Source: CAYJBH01 sp964369965 (GTDB lineage: Bacteria; Bacillota; Clostridia; Oscillospirales; Ruminococcaceae). Taken from it: DNA of 64,000 nucleotides. Where the stretch lies: NCBI GenBank assembly GCA_964369965.1, contig CAYJGF010000005.1, positions 1 to 64,000 on the forward strand. The letters are read 5' to 3'. Below are positions 35,529 to 44,373 of this stretch, piece after piece (the stretch's first letter is position 1; every line of letters begins with the position of its first letter). A program made the translations under genes and the position numbers. Below the pieces are notes generated by a model. It searched no databases, was not told the origin of the DNA, and worked only from the letters and a program-made list of their open reading frames with translations.

Positions 35529-36352
35529 TGAAAATGATGAAACTTAGCAACGGGCAAGAAATACCTATGATCGGTCTCGGCGTTTTCCTGTCCGAGAGTG
35601 GTGACGAGACGGAAAATGCAGTCAAATGGGGCATAGAGGCCGGTTATCGCCACATCGACACCGCAATGATCTACCGCAACGAAAAAAGTGTCGGCAGGGC
35701 GATAAAGGACAGTGGAATAAACCGTGAGGAATTGTTTGTCACCACCAAACTCTGGAACGATGACATTCGAGGGGGCAACGCAAGGGCGGCGCTGGAGAAA
35801 AGCCTCGATGAGCTCGGCATGGACTATGTCGATCTGTATCTGATCCACTGGCCGGCAGACGGCTTTGTCGACGCATATCTTGAGATGGAGAAGTTTTATA
35901 GCGAGGGGCTTATCAAATCAATAGGCGTGAGCAACTTTCACAAGGTGCATTTTGAACAACTGCTACCGAAATGCAGTATAAAGCCAATGATAAATCAGAT
36001 AGAATCCCACCCAAAACTCTCTAACTACCCACTGATAAACTACTGCAAAGAGCTTGGCATTGCCGTCGAGGCATGGAGTCCGCTCGGCGGTGGCAGGACG
36101 GCACAAGATCTGTTAAATAATGATACACTTGTCAATATCGGCAAAAAATACGAAAAATCACCGGCACAGGTTATCATAAGATGGAACCTGCAAAGGGACG
36201 TTATTGTCCTACCGAAATCGGTGCACAAAGAGCGTATCGCCCAAAATATCGACGTCTTTAACTTTGAGTTGACCGCCGATGATATGAAGATGATAGATGC
36301 TATCAACACCGACACAAGGGTAGGCTCTGATCCGGAGAATTTCAGCTTTTAG
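35528..36352 (+). CDS. Aldo/keto reductase
   Basis: 274 residues, AKR5-like. The catalytic Asp is in RHIDTAMIYRNEKSVGRAI, which also has the Tyr; the Lys is in FVTTKLW, and the His in YLIHWP. The C-terminal NADPH-binding motif is VLPKSVHKERIAQN. It reduces aldehydes or ketones; the physiological substrate is unknown (glyoxal-type detoxification is common). It overlaps the proS stop by one base, and GGAAGCAACTG lies before the ATG. Confidence 0.93.
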   Translation: MKMMKLSNGQEIPMIGLGVFLSESGDETENAVKWGIEAGYRHIDTAMIYRNEKSVGRAIKDSGINREELFVTTKLWNDDIRGGNARAALEKSLDELGMDYVDLYLIHWPADGFVDAYLEMEKFYSEGLIKSIGVSNFHKVHFEQLLPKCSIKPMINQIESHPKLSNYPLINYCKELGIAVEAWSPLGGGRTAQDLLNNDTLVNIGKKYEKSPAQVIIRWNLQRDVIVLPKSVHKERIAQNIDVFNFELTADDMKMIDAINTDTRVGSDPENFSF

Positions 36353-36377
36353 CATCGGGGATATATATTATAGTCAA

Positions 36378-36830
36378 TTAACTATTTAATATCTTAATTA
36401 CACCATCTATCAACTCACCCGAGTTATTGATGGTGTAGTTTTTATTGCCAAAAGACATCTCATCGTCGTAGGCAAAAACCACCGCGTCAATATATTCGGT
36501 GCCGTCATAGATGAACATATAAAGATAACCCTCACCCCCGTTGCCGGACATGGAGCCGTCGGAGAACATAGTCGTGAGGTTGCGGCGATATGACCGACTA
36601 TCAAAAAGTGCGAACAGTTGCTGTTTTTGCTCTTCACTCACATTGCTGTAGTCGGTTGTGTCGTGTGTAGGCACCCCATCTTGAACAAGTATGGCAACCT
36701 TAGAAAAGATAAGTGTCTGCTCATCATTTAGAATTAAAGACAAGTTCATGGGCATAAAATATAGTATTACAAGTGAGATAAGCAGCAATATAACGACAAC
36801 AACAATAATGTTTTTATAGCTTTTTTTCAT
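36378..36830 (-). CDS. Hypothetical membrane-anchored protein
   Basis: 150 residues: a basic start, one hydrophobic segment (IIVVVVILLLISLVILYFM) and a small extracytoplasmic domain with a Gly/Tyr-rich strand region (GGEGYLYMFIYDG). I recognise no family. It is convergent with the aldo/keto reductase gene and has its own start region. A signal anchor without a lipobox suggests a membrane-tethered outside domain. Confidence 0.6.
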   Translation of the reverse strand: MKKSYKNIIVVVVILLLISLVILYFMPMNLSLILNDEQTLIFSKVAILVQDGVPTHDTTDYSNVSEEQKQQLFALFDSRSYRRNLTTMFSDGSMSGNGGEGYLYMFIYDGTEYIDAVVFAYDDEMSFGNKNYTINNSGELIDGVIKILNS

Positions 36831-36993
36831 TCATCCCCTCTTTTTGTTGTGTTATAACGATATAATGTCAATTTTTATACGACACAAGGTACTACACGAA
36901 AACTCGGACAACCGCGAGGGTTGTTACTACACCCTCACCGTTAATTCGAGAAAAAGAGACAAAGTGCAGTTATAAATTAATCATTTTAACATC

Positions 36994-37034
36994 CTTAACA
37001 CTCTTAAAACACATATTGTTTCAAGAGTGTTAAG
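36994..37034. terminator. Long perfect stem-loop after the CoA-disulfide reductase gene
   Basis: CTTAACACTCTT (36994-37005) and AAGAGTGTTAAG (37023-37034) are exact inverse complements, and the loop adds an inner AAACA/TGTTT stem. It lies 14 bp past the minus-strand gene's stop. No T tract follows, so it may be a terminator, an RNA-stability hairpin or an operator. Confidence 0.55.
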
Positions 37035-37048
37035 ATGAATTTATAGTT

Positions 37049-38731
37049 TTAAAGAGGTCTTATTATTGCACAGCCGGCACTTTGACCGTCCGACCTCATG
37101 GAGCACCAGAGACGATACCCTCCCGCTAAGTGGCTGACCTCATATCCGTTGCCGGTGAGAACCCTCGCGGCAACATAACTCCTTGTGCCACTTTGACAGT
37201 AGATGTATAGCGGTTTACCATACTCCACCTCATGCAGGCGACCGCGCAGTTCATCGACCGGAATATTTATTGCACCGTCTATATGACCCACTACATACTC
37301 GGCAGGAGTACGTACATCTATAAATTTATTCCCCTGCTTTATTAGCCCCTCCACATCTTCAACGTGGAACTGCTTTATCTGCTCCTCTAACAGGTTTTGA
37401 ATCATAAACCCAACCATGTTTATCGGATCTTTTGCGGAGGAATATGGGGGGGAATATCCGTGCTCGTGTTCCGCAAGGTCGTTTGCGGTAAGACCTGCCC
37501 TGATGGCGAGTGCTAAAACGTCGAGACGCTTATCCACACCATCAAACCCGACCAACTGACCACCCAAAATTTTACCGGTCATAATCTCAAACAAAACCTT
37601 AATTATGAGAGGACCTGCCTTTGGATAGTATCCGGCATGGGAGTTTGTCATCAGATAGACCTTGTCATAATCATATCCAAGCTCGGTAGCGGATTTTTCA
37701 TTCAAGCCGGTTGTCCCAACCGTCATATCAAAGAGTTTGAGCACGCCGGTGCCCTGACTGCCCTTGTATTCCCGAACAAATCCGGCGATATTGTCCGCCG
37801 CCACCCTACCCTGTTTATTGGCAGGACCTGCAAGCGGAACATATGCGGATTTACCGGAAATCAAATCTGCCACCTGCACCACATCGCCGACCGCATATAT
37901 GTATCGATCGGAGGTACGCATGTTTTTATTGACAACCACCGCACCACGTTCGTTGATATCAAGACCGGCATTTTTCGCAAGAACACTCTCCGGCTTGACA
38001 CCGATGCTCACAAGCACCATATCGACCTTGCGCTCGGCACCGTCCATTAATTTAATGTATATACCATCATTGTGTGCAACTATCTGGTTAACGCTGTTGC
38101 CGAGCAACAACTCCACCCCGGAATGTCGCAGATGTCGGTGCACACTGACCGCAACATCATAATCAAGACCGGCAAGCACATGTCTTGACTCCTCCGCTAC
38201 AGTAACTTTAATTCCTATTTGACTAAGGTTTTCCGCCATTTCGAGACCGATATAGCCCGCACCGATAATGAGGGCTGTTTTTGGTTTGTTTTTCCTGATA
38301 AAATCAACTATCCGATAGCTGTCCGAAATGGTCCTAAGGGTAAATATACGTTCATCGTCCACATCGTTGTTCGGCAACATGACCGGCTCAGCGCCAGGGG
38401 CAAGCACCAGCCGGTCATAACTTTCGGTATAACTTCTGTTGCCGTCGATGTCATAAATCTCAACTAATTTTTCTTCTTTATTTATAGCTTTAACGTCCTG
38501 ACGGACCCTCACGTCGAGGGACAGCCGAGCCGTTAAACTCTCCGGTGTTTGAACCATCAGTGCACTTTTTTGTGTTATTACGCCACCGATATAATAAGGT
38601 AATCCGCAGTTTGCATATGATACATAATCACCGCGTTCTAAAATTATTATCTCGTCTTTCTCGCGTAGGCGACGTAATCGAGCCGCGGCCGATGCACCCC
38701 CGGCCACACCTCCGATTATTACCGTCTTCAT
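37049..38731 (-). CDS. CoA-disulfide reductase with rhodanese domain
   Basis: 560 residues. The N-terminal FAD/NAD(P) oxidoreductase (1-450) starts IIGGVAGGASAAARLRRL and carries the single active-site Cys in SYANCGLPYYIGG, the mark of CoA-disulfide or persulfide reductases. The C-terminal rhodanese domain (about 465-550) has its Cys in YIYCQSGTRSY. The fusion (CoADR-RHD) reduces CoA disulfides, persulfides or polysulfide with NAD(P)H. It is a redox or sulfur defence enzyme, expressed alone. Confidence 0.93.
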   Translation of the reverse strand: MKTVIIGGVAGGASAAARLRRLREKDEIIILERGDYVSYANCGLPYYIGGVITQKSALMVQTPESLTARLSLDVRVRQDVKAINKEEKLVEIYDIDGNRSYTESYDRLVLAPGAEPVMLPNNDVDDERIFTLRTISDSYRIVDFIRKNKPKTALIIGAGYIGLEMAENLSQIGIKVTVAEESRHVLAGLDYDVAVSVHRHLRHSGVELLLGNSVNQIVAHNDGIYIKLMDGAERKVDMVLVSIGVKPESVLAKNAGLDINERGAVVVNKNMRTSDRYIYAVGDVVQVADLISGKSAYVPLAGPANKQGRVAADNIAGFVREYKGSQGTGVLKLFDMTVGTTGLNEKSATELGYDYDKVYLMTNSHAGYYPKAGPLIIKVLFEIMTGKILGGQLVGFDGVDKRLDVLALAIRAGLTANDLAEHEHGYSPPYSSAKDPINMVGFMIQNLLEEQIKQFHVEDVEGLIKQGNKFIDVRTPAEYVVGHIDGAINIPVDELRGRLHEVEYGKPLYIYCQSGTRSYVAARVLTGNGYEVSHLAGGYRLWCSMRSDGQSAGCAIIRPL

Positions 38732-38861
38732 TACGACACCTCACTGTTTTATCTTGACTTGATTATAACCCAAGTTAAATTATAAAACAGTGATAATATC
38801 ACACTTGTTATTTTCTTAACAAAATTTTTTTAAGGGCAACCCAACGGTGCCCTCAAAATCT

Positions 38862-39038
38862 TCACCCACCCATTCCACGCAGGGCGAGCGCTAAAACCAT
38901 CACAAGCAGTGTCCCGAGTAGTGGTAGGAGAAAACCGGCGGTGCGAAAAATCCTCTTTTTTTGCAGTGGTTTTATTACCCGTCCGTATTTATCACGCGTC
39001 GGGGTATTTTCTATCGAATAGTTACTTCTACGTACCAT
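38862..39038 (-). CDS. Small single-span membrane protein (58 aa)
   Basis: A short ORF of 58 residues. ATG 39038 overlaps the 3' end of the nucleotidyltransferase gene by 11 bp, with AGGTTGG upstream. The first ~33 residues are basic and polar (MVRRSNYSIENTPTRDKY, then KPLQKKR), and the rest is one hydrophobic helix (FLLPLLGTLLVMVLALALR) ending GMGG. The start/stop overlap and clean charge-then-helix pattern support a real gene, but no family is recognised. Confidence 0.5.
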   Translation of the reverse strand: MVRRSNYSIENTPTRDKYGRVIKPLQKKRIFRTAGFLLPLLGTLLVMVLALALRGMGG

Positions 39039-40068
39039 TTTCCAACCTAACCCTCATCGTTTCCAACTCCTCTAACTGACCCATGTCCATAAATGCATCC
39101 TCACGTATAGGATACACGCCGACGCGCTCGCCCCTATTTCGGTAGTGCTCGATTATCTCCGGCATGGTGGTGGAGGTGTTGTCCGGCAGGTCCTCGATAA
39201 CCTGTGGCTCTATGAGATAAAAACCGGTGTTGGTGAGGACATCTATGCGCGGTTTTTCATTAAACTCCGCAATCTCGCCCCCCTCCGACAGTTTGATGAC
39301 ACCATAAGGGATAACAATATGCTTGAATGCCGACACAACGGTGATAAGATTCCCCTTTTCCTTATGCTCCGCATATATACTTGCATAGTCGGCGTCCACC
39401 AATATATCACAGTTGGTTAAAAAGCACGTCTCCCTCACCCGACCTTTTAAGAGTGACAGTCCACCGGCGGTGCCGAGTGGGGTATCTTCATCTGTAAATT
39501 TGATATCAGGGCGCGAACTTTCATTAAAATACGCCTTTATCATCTCCTTGCGGTGGTTTACTATCACATGAAAATCGTCACAACCAAATCCGGCAAAACG
39601 GTTAATTATATGCTCGATAATGGGGATGTCGCCGACCGGTATAAGCGGCTTGGGCAGTATCTTTGTATATGGGTAAAGCCTCGTCCCAAGCCCCCCTGCC
39701 ATTATAACAACGGGGAGTGAGACGCTGTTTTTGTAATTTGATGTCTCCTTTTCAAGATAGAGGTCGCACGGCACACCATCCTCGTCTACCACCGGCACAC
39801 AGGAGGTGTCCACCGAGCGAAAAAATCGCTCCGCACCGACAAAGTCGCCGGGGCGCACCGTTTTTGGGTTTTTGTTCGCCGCAAGAGAGCAGGAGTCCGA
39901 CAGATCACCGCCGGCAAGGATAAAGCGCCTTATATCGCCGTCGGTCAAAACACCGATCAGCCTTGCGTCCTCAACAAGCATCAGTATATGCATTGCCGTC
40001 TCGGACAGGCACCTCATCGCCTGCAACACGGTGCTCTCTTTAGATATTAAAAGTGGTTTTATGTCCAT
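39028..40068 (-). CDS. CBS-domain sugar nucleotidyltransferase (PtmE-like)
   Basis: 346 residues. Two CBS motifs fill about 1-115, and a nucleotidyltransferase domain begins at MAGGLGTRLYPYTKILPKPL with the metal Asp in NCDILVDAD. This CBS plus NTP-transferase form is the type found in legionaminic-acid loci, where the enzyme (PtmE) makes GDP-glucosamine; a mannose-1-phosphate guanylyltransferase role is the other option. It follows the LegC-like aminotransferase by 7 bp, so the two probably work on the same nucleotide sugar. Confidence 0.85.
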   Translation of the reverse strand: MDIKPLLISKESTVLQAMRCLSETAMHILMLVEDARLIGVLTDGDIRRFILAGGDLSDSCSLAANKNPKTVRPGDFVGAERFFRSVDTSCVPVVDEDGVPCDLYLEKETSNYKNSVSLPVVIMAGGLGTRLYPYTKILPKPLIPVGDIPIIEHIINRFAGFGCDDFHVIVNHRKEMIKAYFNESSRPDIKFTDEDTPLGTAGGLSLLKGRVRETCFLTNCDILVDADYASIYAEHKEKGNLITVVSAFKHIVIPYGVIKLSEGGEIAEFNEKPRIDVLTNTGFYLIEPQVIEDLPDNTSTTMPEIIEHYRNRGERVGVYPIREDAFMDMGQLEELETMRVRLENGT

Positions 40069-40075
40069 CTGTTAT

Positions 40076-41239
40076 TCATTTCACCTTGTTTATTATGTCG
40101 CATACACGCTCTATATCATCGACGGTAACCGAGGTCGAGCAGGGCAGATTGATTATGGTATCACGATAAATCCGACTGCGATAGCCGCCGTAATAGTCAC
40201 AACCCACATATGGTTTTAAACTATGTATCAACGCCCACACCGGTCGCACACCCACACCGTTTTGGTGAAAAACCTCCATTAGCTCATCTCTACCAAGCGC
40301 AAAATCTTCAACGGCAAGACTGTAAAACCATCTGTTGGATCGTATATCATCCCTAAACGGTAGCAATTTTACGCCGGAAATGCCACCCAGTAGCTCTTTA
40401 TAAAGCGCATAGTTTTTGTTTTTAATCTCAATAAAATTTTCGAGATTTTCCATCTGGGCAAGCCCGAGTGCCGCCTGCAGGTTGGTCATGCGGTAGTTGT
40501 AGCCGACCTCACCGTGTATGAAATGCAATTCATCGTCCTTTGCCTGTGTGGAGAGATATTTTGCATGGTCTAAAAGACGGGTGTCACTGCCGATAAGTGC
40601 ACCGCCCGAGCCGGTGGTTATTATCTTGTTGCCGTTAAAGCTAAATGCGCCGAAATCACCGATCGTCCCTGCCTTTTTGCCGGCATACCGTCCCGTCAAA
40701 AACTCACTGCCGAGTGCCTCGGTCGCATCCTCCAGCACAAAGAGATTGTACCGCCGTGCGAGGTCCATAATCCCCTCCATGTCGGCGAGGTTGCCGAAAA
40801 CATGCACCGGAATTATGCCGGCAACACGCCGCCCCGTCTTTTTATTGCGCAGTATTCCATCGTCAAAGTCGCATTCCATTTCGCAAAAACTGCGCAGTGC
40901 GTTTGTATCTATGCACAAATTCTCATCACAGTCGAAAAACACCGGTTTTGCACCGACATATCGCACCGGATTTACCGCCGCGACAAAGGTGAGGGTGGGC
41001 ACCAGCACCTCGTCCGAGTGACCGACGTCAAGACAGAGCAGTGCAAGATGGAGTGCCGCCGTGCCACTCGCGGTCGCTACCGAGCGCTCCACCCCGTTGT
41101 ACCGTGCAATCTCCTCCTCAAATTCGCCGACCTTGCTGCCACCGGTCGAGACCCATTCGCTCACCACCGCCTGTTCGACATATTTTTTTTCGTTGCCGCA
41201 AAAATTCGGTACCGATAACGGCAAAAAATCCTTACTCAT
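40076..41239 (-). CDS. LegC-type DegT/DnrJ/EryC1 sugar aminotransferase
   Basis: 387 residues from ATG 41239, which overlaps the upstream stop. PLP-dependent transamination of a 4-keto nucleotide sugar is expected. Family marks are LPLSVPNFCGNEKKYVEQAV at the start, ASGTAALHLALL, VLEDATEALGS and the PLP lysine in SFNGNKIITTGSGG. The N-terminal pattern fits the LegC subgroup of legionaminic-acid synthesis. No 4,6-dehydratase (LegB) is in the window to supply its substrate. Confidence 0.86.
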   Translation of the reverse strand: MSKDFLPLSVPNFCGNEKKYVEQAVVSEWVSTGGSKVGEFEEEIARYNGVERSVATASGTAALHLALLCLDVGHSDEVLVPTLTFVAAVNPVRYVGAKPVFFDCDENLCIDTNALRSFCEMECDFDDGILRNKKTGRRVAGIIPVHVFGNLADMEGIMDLARRYNLFVLEDATEALGSEFLTGRYAGKKAGTIGDFGAFSFNGNKIITTGSGGALIGSDTRLLDHAKYLSTQAKDDELHFIHGEVGYNYRMTNLQAALGLAQMENLENFIEIKNKNYALYKELLGGISGVKLLPFRDDIRSNRWFYSLAVEDFALGRDELMEVFHQNGVGVRPVWALIHSLKPYVGCDYYGGYRSRIYRDTIINLPCSTSVTVDDIERVCDIINKVK

Positions 41240-41864
41240 TTTTATCGTTGTCCTTTCCTGCAAGCTGTTTTTTGATGGATAATATAATCGCCCATACCAT
41301 CGCCGGTATCAATGCGAAAAAATAAATCTGCGGTGCACCGATGGTAAAGTAGTCTGAAAAATCACGCGGTGGGTTGATGATAACACTCTCAAACACCCCA
41401 ATTTCAACCGTGTAGTTGGTCGGGTCCAGCCTCACCCTGTTGACCTTTCTAAGCCCGAAATCGAAATATGCACCCTGCTCTGTGACGGTGCCGTAGACAC
41501 GGTCGGCGGCGGCGAATTCCGCCCCCTCCTCATCGGTATAATAGGCGGTTAGCTCCCCTGTCTCCCCACTGAACTCGATATTCATCATTACCGAGGTAAT
41601 CAACCTGTCGCCGGGCGGCAGATGGATTTGACAATCGCCGGAGGTGGAGCTTATAACGCCGTTTTCATCTGTGACTATATCGACAAAACCTATCTGGTCG
41701 GCGGTTAGCTCCATGGTGGTTATCATCCCGAGGTGTCGCAGTGCAAGCTCGATACCAAAGGAAAAAAAGCCATACAACAACATCACAATCGCCAAAATAA
41801 TATACAGCGCGATTAAAAGCTGTCGATTGTTTGGCATCTTTATCTTGGAAATTAGCTTTTTCAT
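41232..41864 (-). CDS. Hypothetical membrane protein with two terminal helices
   Basis: 210 residues: an N-terminal hydrophobic segment (LLIALYIILAIVMLLYGFF), a ~130-residue extracytoplasmic beta-rich domain, and a C-terminal segment (IYFFALIPAMVWAIILSI) with a charged tail. No family recognised. Its ends overlap both neighbours (GtrA-HAD gene by 4 bp, LegC gene by 8 bp), so it is part of the glycan operon and may be a membrane partner of a transfer complex. Confidence 0.65.
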   Translation of the reverse strand: MKKLISKIKMPNNRQLLIALYIILAIVMLLYGFFSFGIELALRHLGMITTMELTADQIGFVDIVTDENGVISSTSGDCQIHLPPGDRLITSVMMNIEFSGETGELTAYYTDEEGAEFAAADRVYGTVTEQGAYFDFGLRKVNRVRLDPTNYTVEIGVFESVIINPPRDFSDYFTIGAPQIYFFALIPAMVWAIILSIKKQLAGKDNDKNE

Positions 41865-42916
41865 AGCCCGAGCGCCTTTTCAAGTGCCGGCACATCGTCT
41901 ACAAAACTCACATGGCTGAGCCGAGAAACCTCTGCCTCATCAAAGCCGTAACCATATCGCACACCGATAAAGTCACAACCGCATTTTTGCGCCGCGTCAT
42001 AGTCATAATAGCTGTCACCTATCATCACCGCCTCACTCGGTTTGGCATTCAAGCGCCCGAGTGCCTCGGTCAATATCTCACATTTGGTGATGGGTTGTTC
42101 CGTTTCAGGGCCGCAGACAGCGAGAAAATAACGGTCGAAATCCATCTGTTTTATCAGCTTTTTTGATATGTCAATTCGTTTGTAGGTGGCTATGGCGAGG
42201 CGATAGCCCTTTTCATTTAAATCACAGAGCAGTTGCTCCATACCGGGGAAAGGCTCACAGTGGTACATGCCGTGCTCGAGATAGTGCTCACGGTAGTCAT
42301 TCGTCAGCCGTGCCAGCTCCTCACCGTCTGCGCCGGTAAACTTATTTATTGTATAGGACATGGGGGGACCGATACATGACTTTAGCTGTTCGGCAGAAAG
42401 TTCATCGTATCCGTTTTTAGATAGCGCGGACTGCAAAGATGTATAAATTCCGGAATGTGTCGCGAATACAGTCCCATCAAGGTCAAATATTACATAGCGT
42501 TTTGCTCGGGGCTGTTTTTTCATCGCCCAAAACTTCATTGCGAGGAAGTTGAAAGGCACCGAAAACAACAGCATTATAAGCGGTGCGATAAACTCCGATA
42601 CATGCAAAAAGTCGATAAAAAAAGCTAACCCCAACATGGTGACCGCATAGGATATACCGTACACGATATAGGTTTTAATCACCGCCGCCCTGTTAGGACT
42701 GCTCTTAAAGACAAAGCGAGAGTTTAAAAAATAGGACAGCAATATGCCGAGCACCCATGCAACGGTGTTGGCAAAAAAATAGTGCAGACCGAGCAGGACA
42801 AGCGATGAATAACATAGGTAGTTAAATGCGGTGTTAATCACGCCTATGACGGAAAATTTAATGAACTGCACGGCGAATACAAATAGGTTTTTAAAGTTTA
42901 AACTGTCCTTTTTCAA
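41861..42916 (-). CDS. GtrA-like membrane domain fused to HAD phosphatase
   Basis: 351 residues. The N-terminal ~135 residues are a four-helix GtrA-type domain (FIKFSVIGVINTAFNYLCY, SYFLNSRFVF), of the family linked to flipping or transfer of polyprenyl-phosphate sugars. From about 142 a phosphoglycolate-phosphatase-like HAD domain follows, with nucleophile motif IFDLDGTVFATHSG and late motif MIGDSYYDYDAA. The start is TTG 42916 with a weak ribosome binding site. The frame is continuous, so it is a true fusion. It could couple removal of a phosphate to lipid-linked sugar handling; this is inference. Confidence 0.82.
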   Translation of the reverse strand: MKKDSLNFKNLFVFAVQFIKFSVIGVINTAFNYLCYSSLVLLGLHYFFANTVAWVLGILLSYFLNSRFVFKSSPNRAAVIKTYIVYGISYAVTMLGLAFFIDFLHVSEFIAPLIMLLFSVPFNFLAMKFWAMKKQPRAKRYVIFDLDGTVFATHSGIYTSLQSALSKNGYDELSAEQLKSCIGPPMSYTINKFTGADGEELARLTNDYREHYLEHGMYHCEPFPGMEQLLCDLNEKGYRLAIATYKRIDISKKLIKQMDFDRYFLAVCGPETEQPITKCEILTEALGRLNAKPSEAVMIGDSYYDYDAAQKCGCDFIGVRYGYGFDEAEVSRLSHVSFVDDVPALEKALGL

Positions 42917-42929
42917 TATTTAACTCATT

Positions 42930-43382
42930 TCATATCACATTGTTGGCATATAAATTTTGATACACAACTCGCGTATCACAAAGTCGGTCGGCAAAGGTGC
43001 AATGCTCCCTGTCGACGATTAAAAAGATATAGCCGAGCATTAAAAGACCGTTGAGATAACGCCCTATCGTCTCACGATAAAGGATATTCACCCAACCGGG
43101 GCGCTCGGAGCAATCGATTACACGCAGTTTGAAAAGCAATTTGCCGGGAGTTGCGCCGAGGGTGCAGGTGGTAAAGGTGAAATAAGCCGCACTCAATAAA
43201 AAGAAGAATATGTCAAGTGGGGAATAGGTGAAAAAGATAGGGTCGGGGAGAAATGCCACCGAGGCAAGCGCAAAGAGGGAAAAACTGCCGCGCAGTATCA
43301 GCACTATTATATTGTCGATCAAAAAAGCCGCAAGCCGAACCCAAAATCCACCGGTGATGGCAGGGTTAATCCTGTAATACAT
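42930..43382 (-). CDS. RDD family membrane protein
   Basis: 150 residues. The RDD motif region FWVRLAAFLIDNIIVLIL is followed by two more hydrophobic stretches and the family's second motif GATPGKLLFKLRV. Function is uncertain; some RDD proteins act as Na+(Li+)/H+ antiporters. Its ATG lies 17 bp inside the end of sppA, so the two are probably translationally coupled. Confidence 0.85.
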   Translation of the reverse strand: MYYRINPAITGGFWVRLAAFLIDNIIVLILRGSFSLFALASVAFLPDPIFFTYSPLDIFFFLLSAAYFTFTTCTLGATPGKLLFKLRVIDCSERPGWVNILYRETIGRYLNGLLMLGYIFLIVDREHCTFADRLCDTRVVYQNLYANNVI

Positions 43383-44358
43383 ACAGCACCTCCATCGGCT
43401 TTGAACCCTCGAGCAGTTCGGTCAATATTTGGTTGTCACTTTTAGGTATAATGTTTGTCACCGCCGCAAATATCTCATCAAAAATCGAAAGGTCGCCGTA
43501 CAGTGGATAGTGATAAACTTCATATCCCGTTTCCTCAAAAATGCGCTCCATGGCGTAATCAAAATCGCCTATCTCGTCGACAAGTCCGTTTTCAAACGCC
43601 TGATTTGCAGAGTATATACGCCCGTCCGCAAGGGATAACACCTCCTGCTCCGACATGGAACGACCTTGCATGATAACCTCTACAAACCGCTCAAAATACT
43701 CGTCAATCAAGGCTTGGTATATCGCATCCTCTTCCTCCTCATTCTCCTGTGAGGCGGTGTATTTAAAGTCGCCGGAGGTGTAGACCTTCTCCTCAATGCC
43801 GAGCTTTTCATAAAGACCGCTATAGTCAACGGTGCTCATAATAACACCGATGGAACCGGTGAGGGAGTTGCGTTCGATAAATATCTTGTCCGACGCGCAG
43901 GCGGCATAGTACCCTGCCGAGGCACCGTAGCTATGCATATAGGTGTATATCGGTCTGTCGGTCAACTCTTTATATTCCATGAGCGCAAGATACAGCTCGT
44001 CCCCAACCTGTGAGGCACCACCGGTGGTGTTCATATAGAGCATTATGCCCTTGTTATGTTCATCATTTGCAAGCTCTTCAATCTGTGTGAGAGTAGCCTG
44101 ATGCAGATAGGCACCGGACATGCGCGCCTCAAAACTGTCACCATAGTCATACATACCGCCGACCACATAGATGAGCGCGATATCCTCGTCATAGCCCTGC
44201 AAATCCTCAATAATCTCGCCCGACTCGGAGGAAAAATCAAGAATGTTCCAAAAATCACGCATAATATATGCCGAAATAACACCGCTCACGGCGGTGAAAA
44301 AGAAGATAATTGCGGCGATAATAAGCCCTGCTGTTTTTTTACCGTTCATGTTCCCCAT
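43366..44358 (-). CDS. sppA: Signal peptide peptidase SppA (S49)
   Basis: 330 residues, short-form SppA, which degrades membrane-retained signal peptides. One N-terminal anchor (LIIAAIIFFFTAVSGVISAY) is followed by the S49 domain with the catalytic Ser in SLTGSIGVIMSTVDY and the Lys in TSGDFKYTAS, plus SYGASAGYYAACA. Start ATG 44358; a second ATG at 44349 is also possible because the GGGGA lies between them. It is followed by the overlapping RDD gene. Confidence 0.9.
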   Translation of the reverse strand: MGNMNGKKTAGLIIAAIIFFFTAVSGVISAYIMRDFWNILDFSSESGEIIEDLQGYDEDIALIYVVGGMYDYGDSFEARMSGAYLHQATLTQIEELANDEHNKGIMLYMNTTGGASQVGDELYLALMEYKELTDRPIYTYMHSYGASAGYYAACASDKIFIERNSLTGSIGVIMSTVDYSGLYEKLGIEEKVYTSGDFKYTASQENEEEEDAIYQALIDEYFERFVEVIMQGRSMSEQEVLSLADGRIYSANQAFENGLVDEIGDFDYAMERIFEETGYEVYHYPLYGDLSIFDEIFAAVTNIIPKSDNQILTELLEGSKPMEVLYVLQD

Positions 44359-44373
44359 TCCCTTTCAATATAT

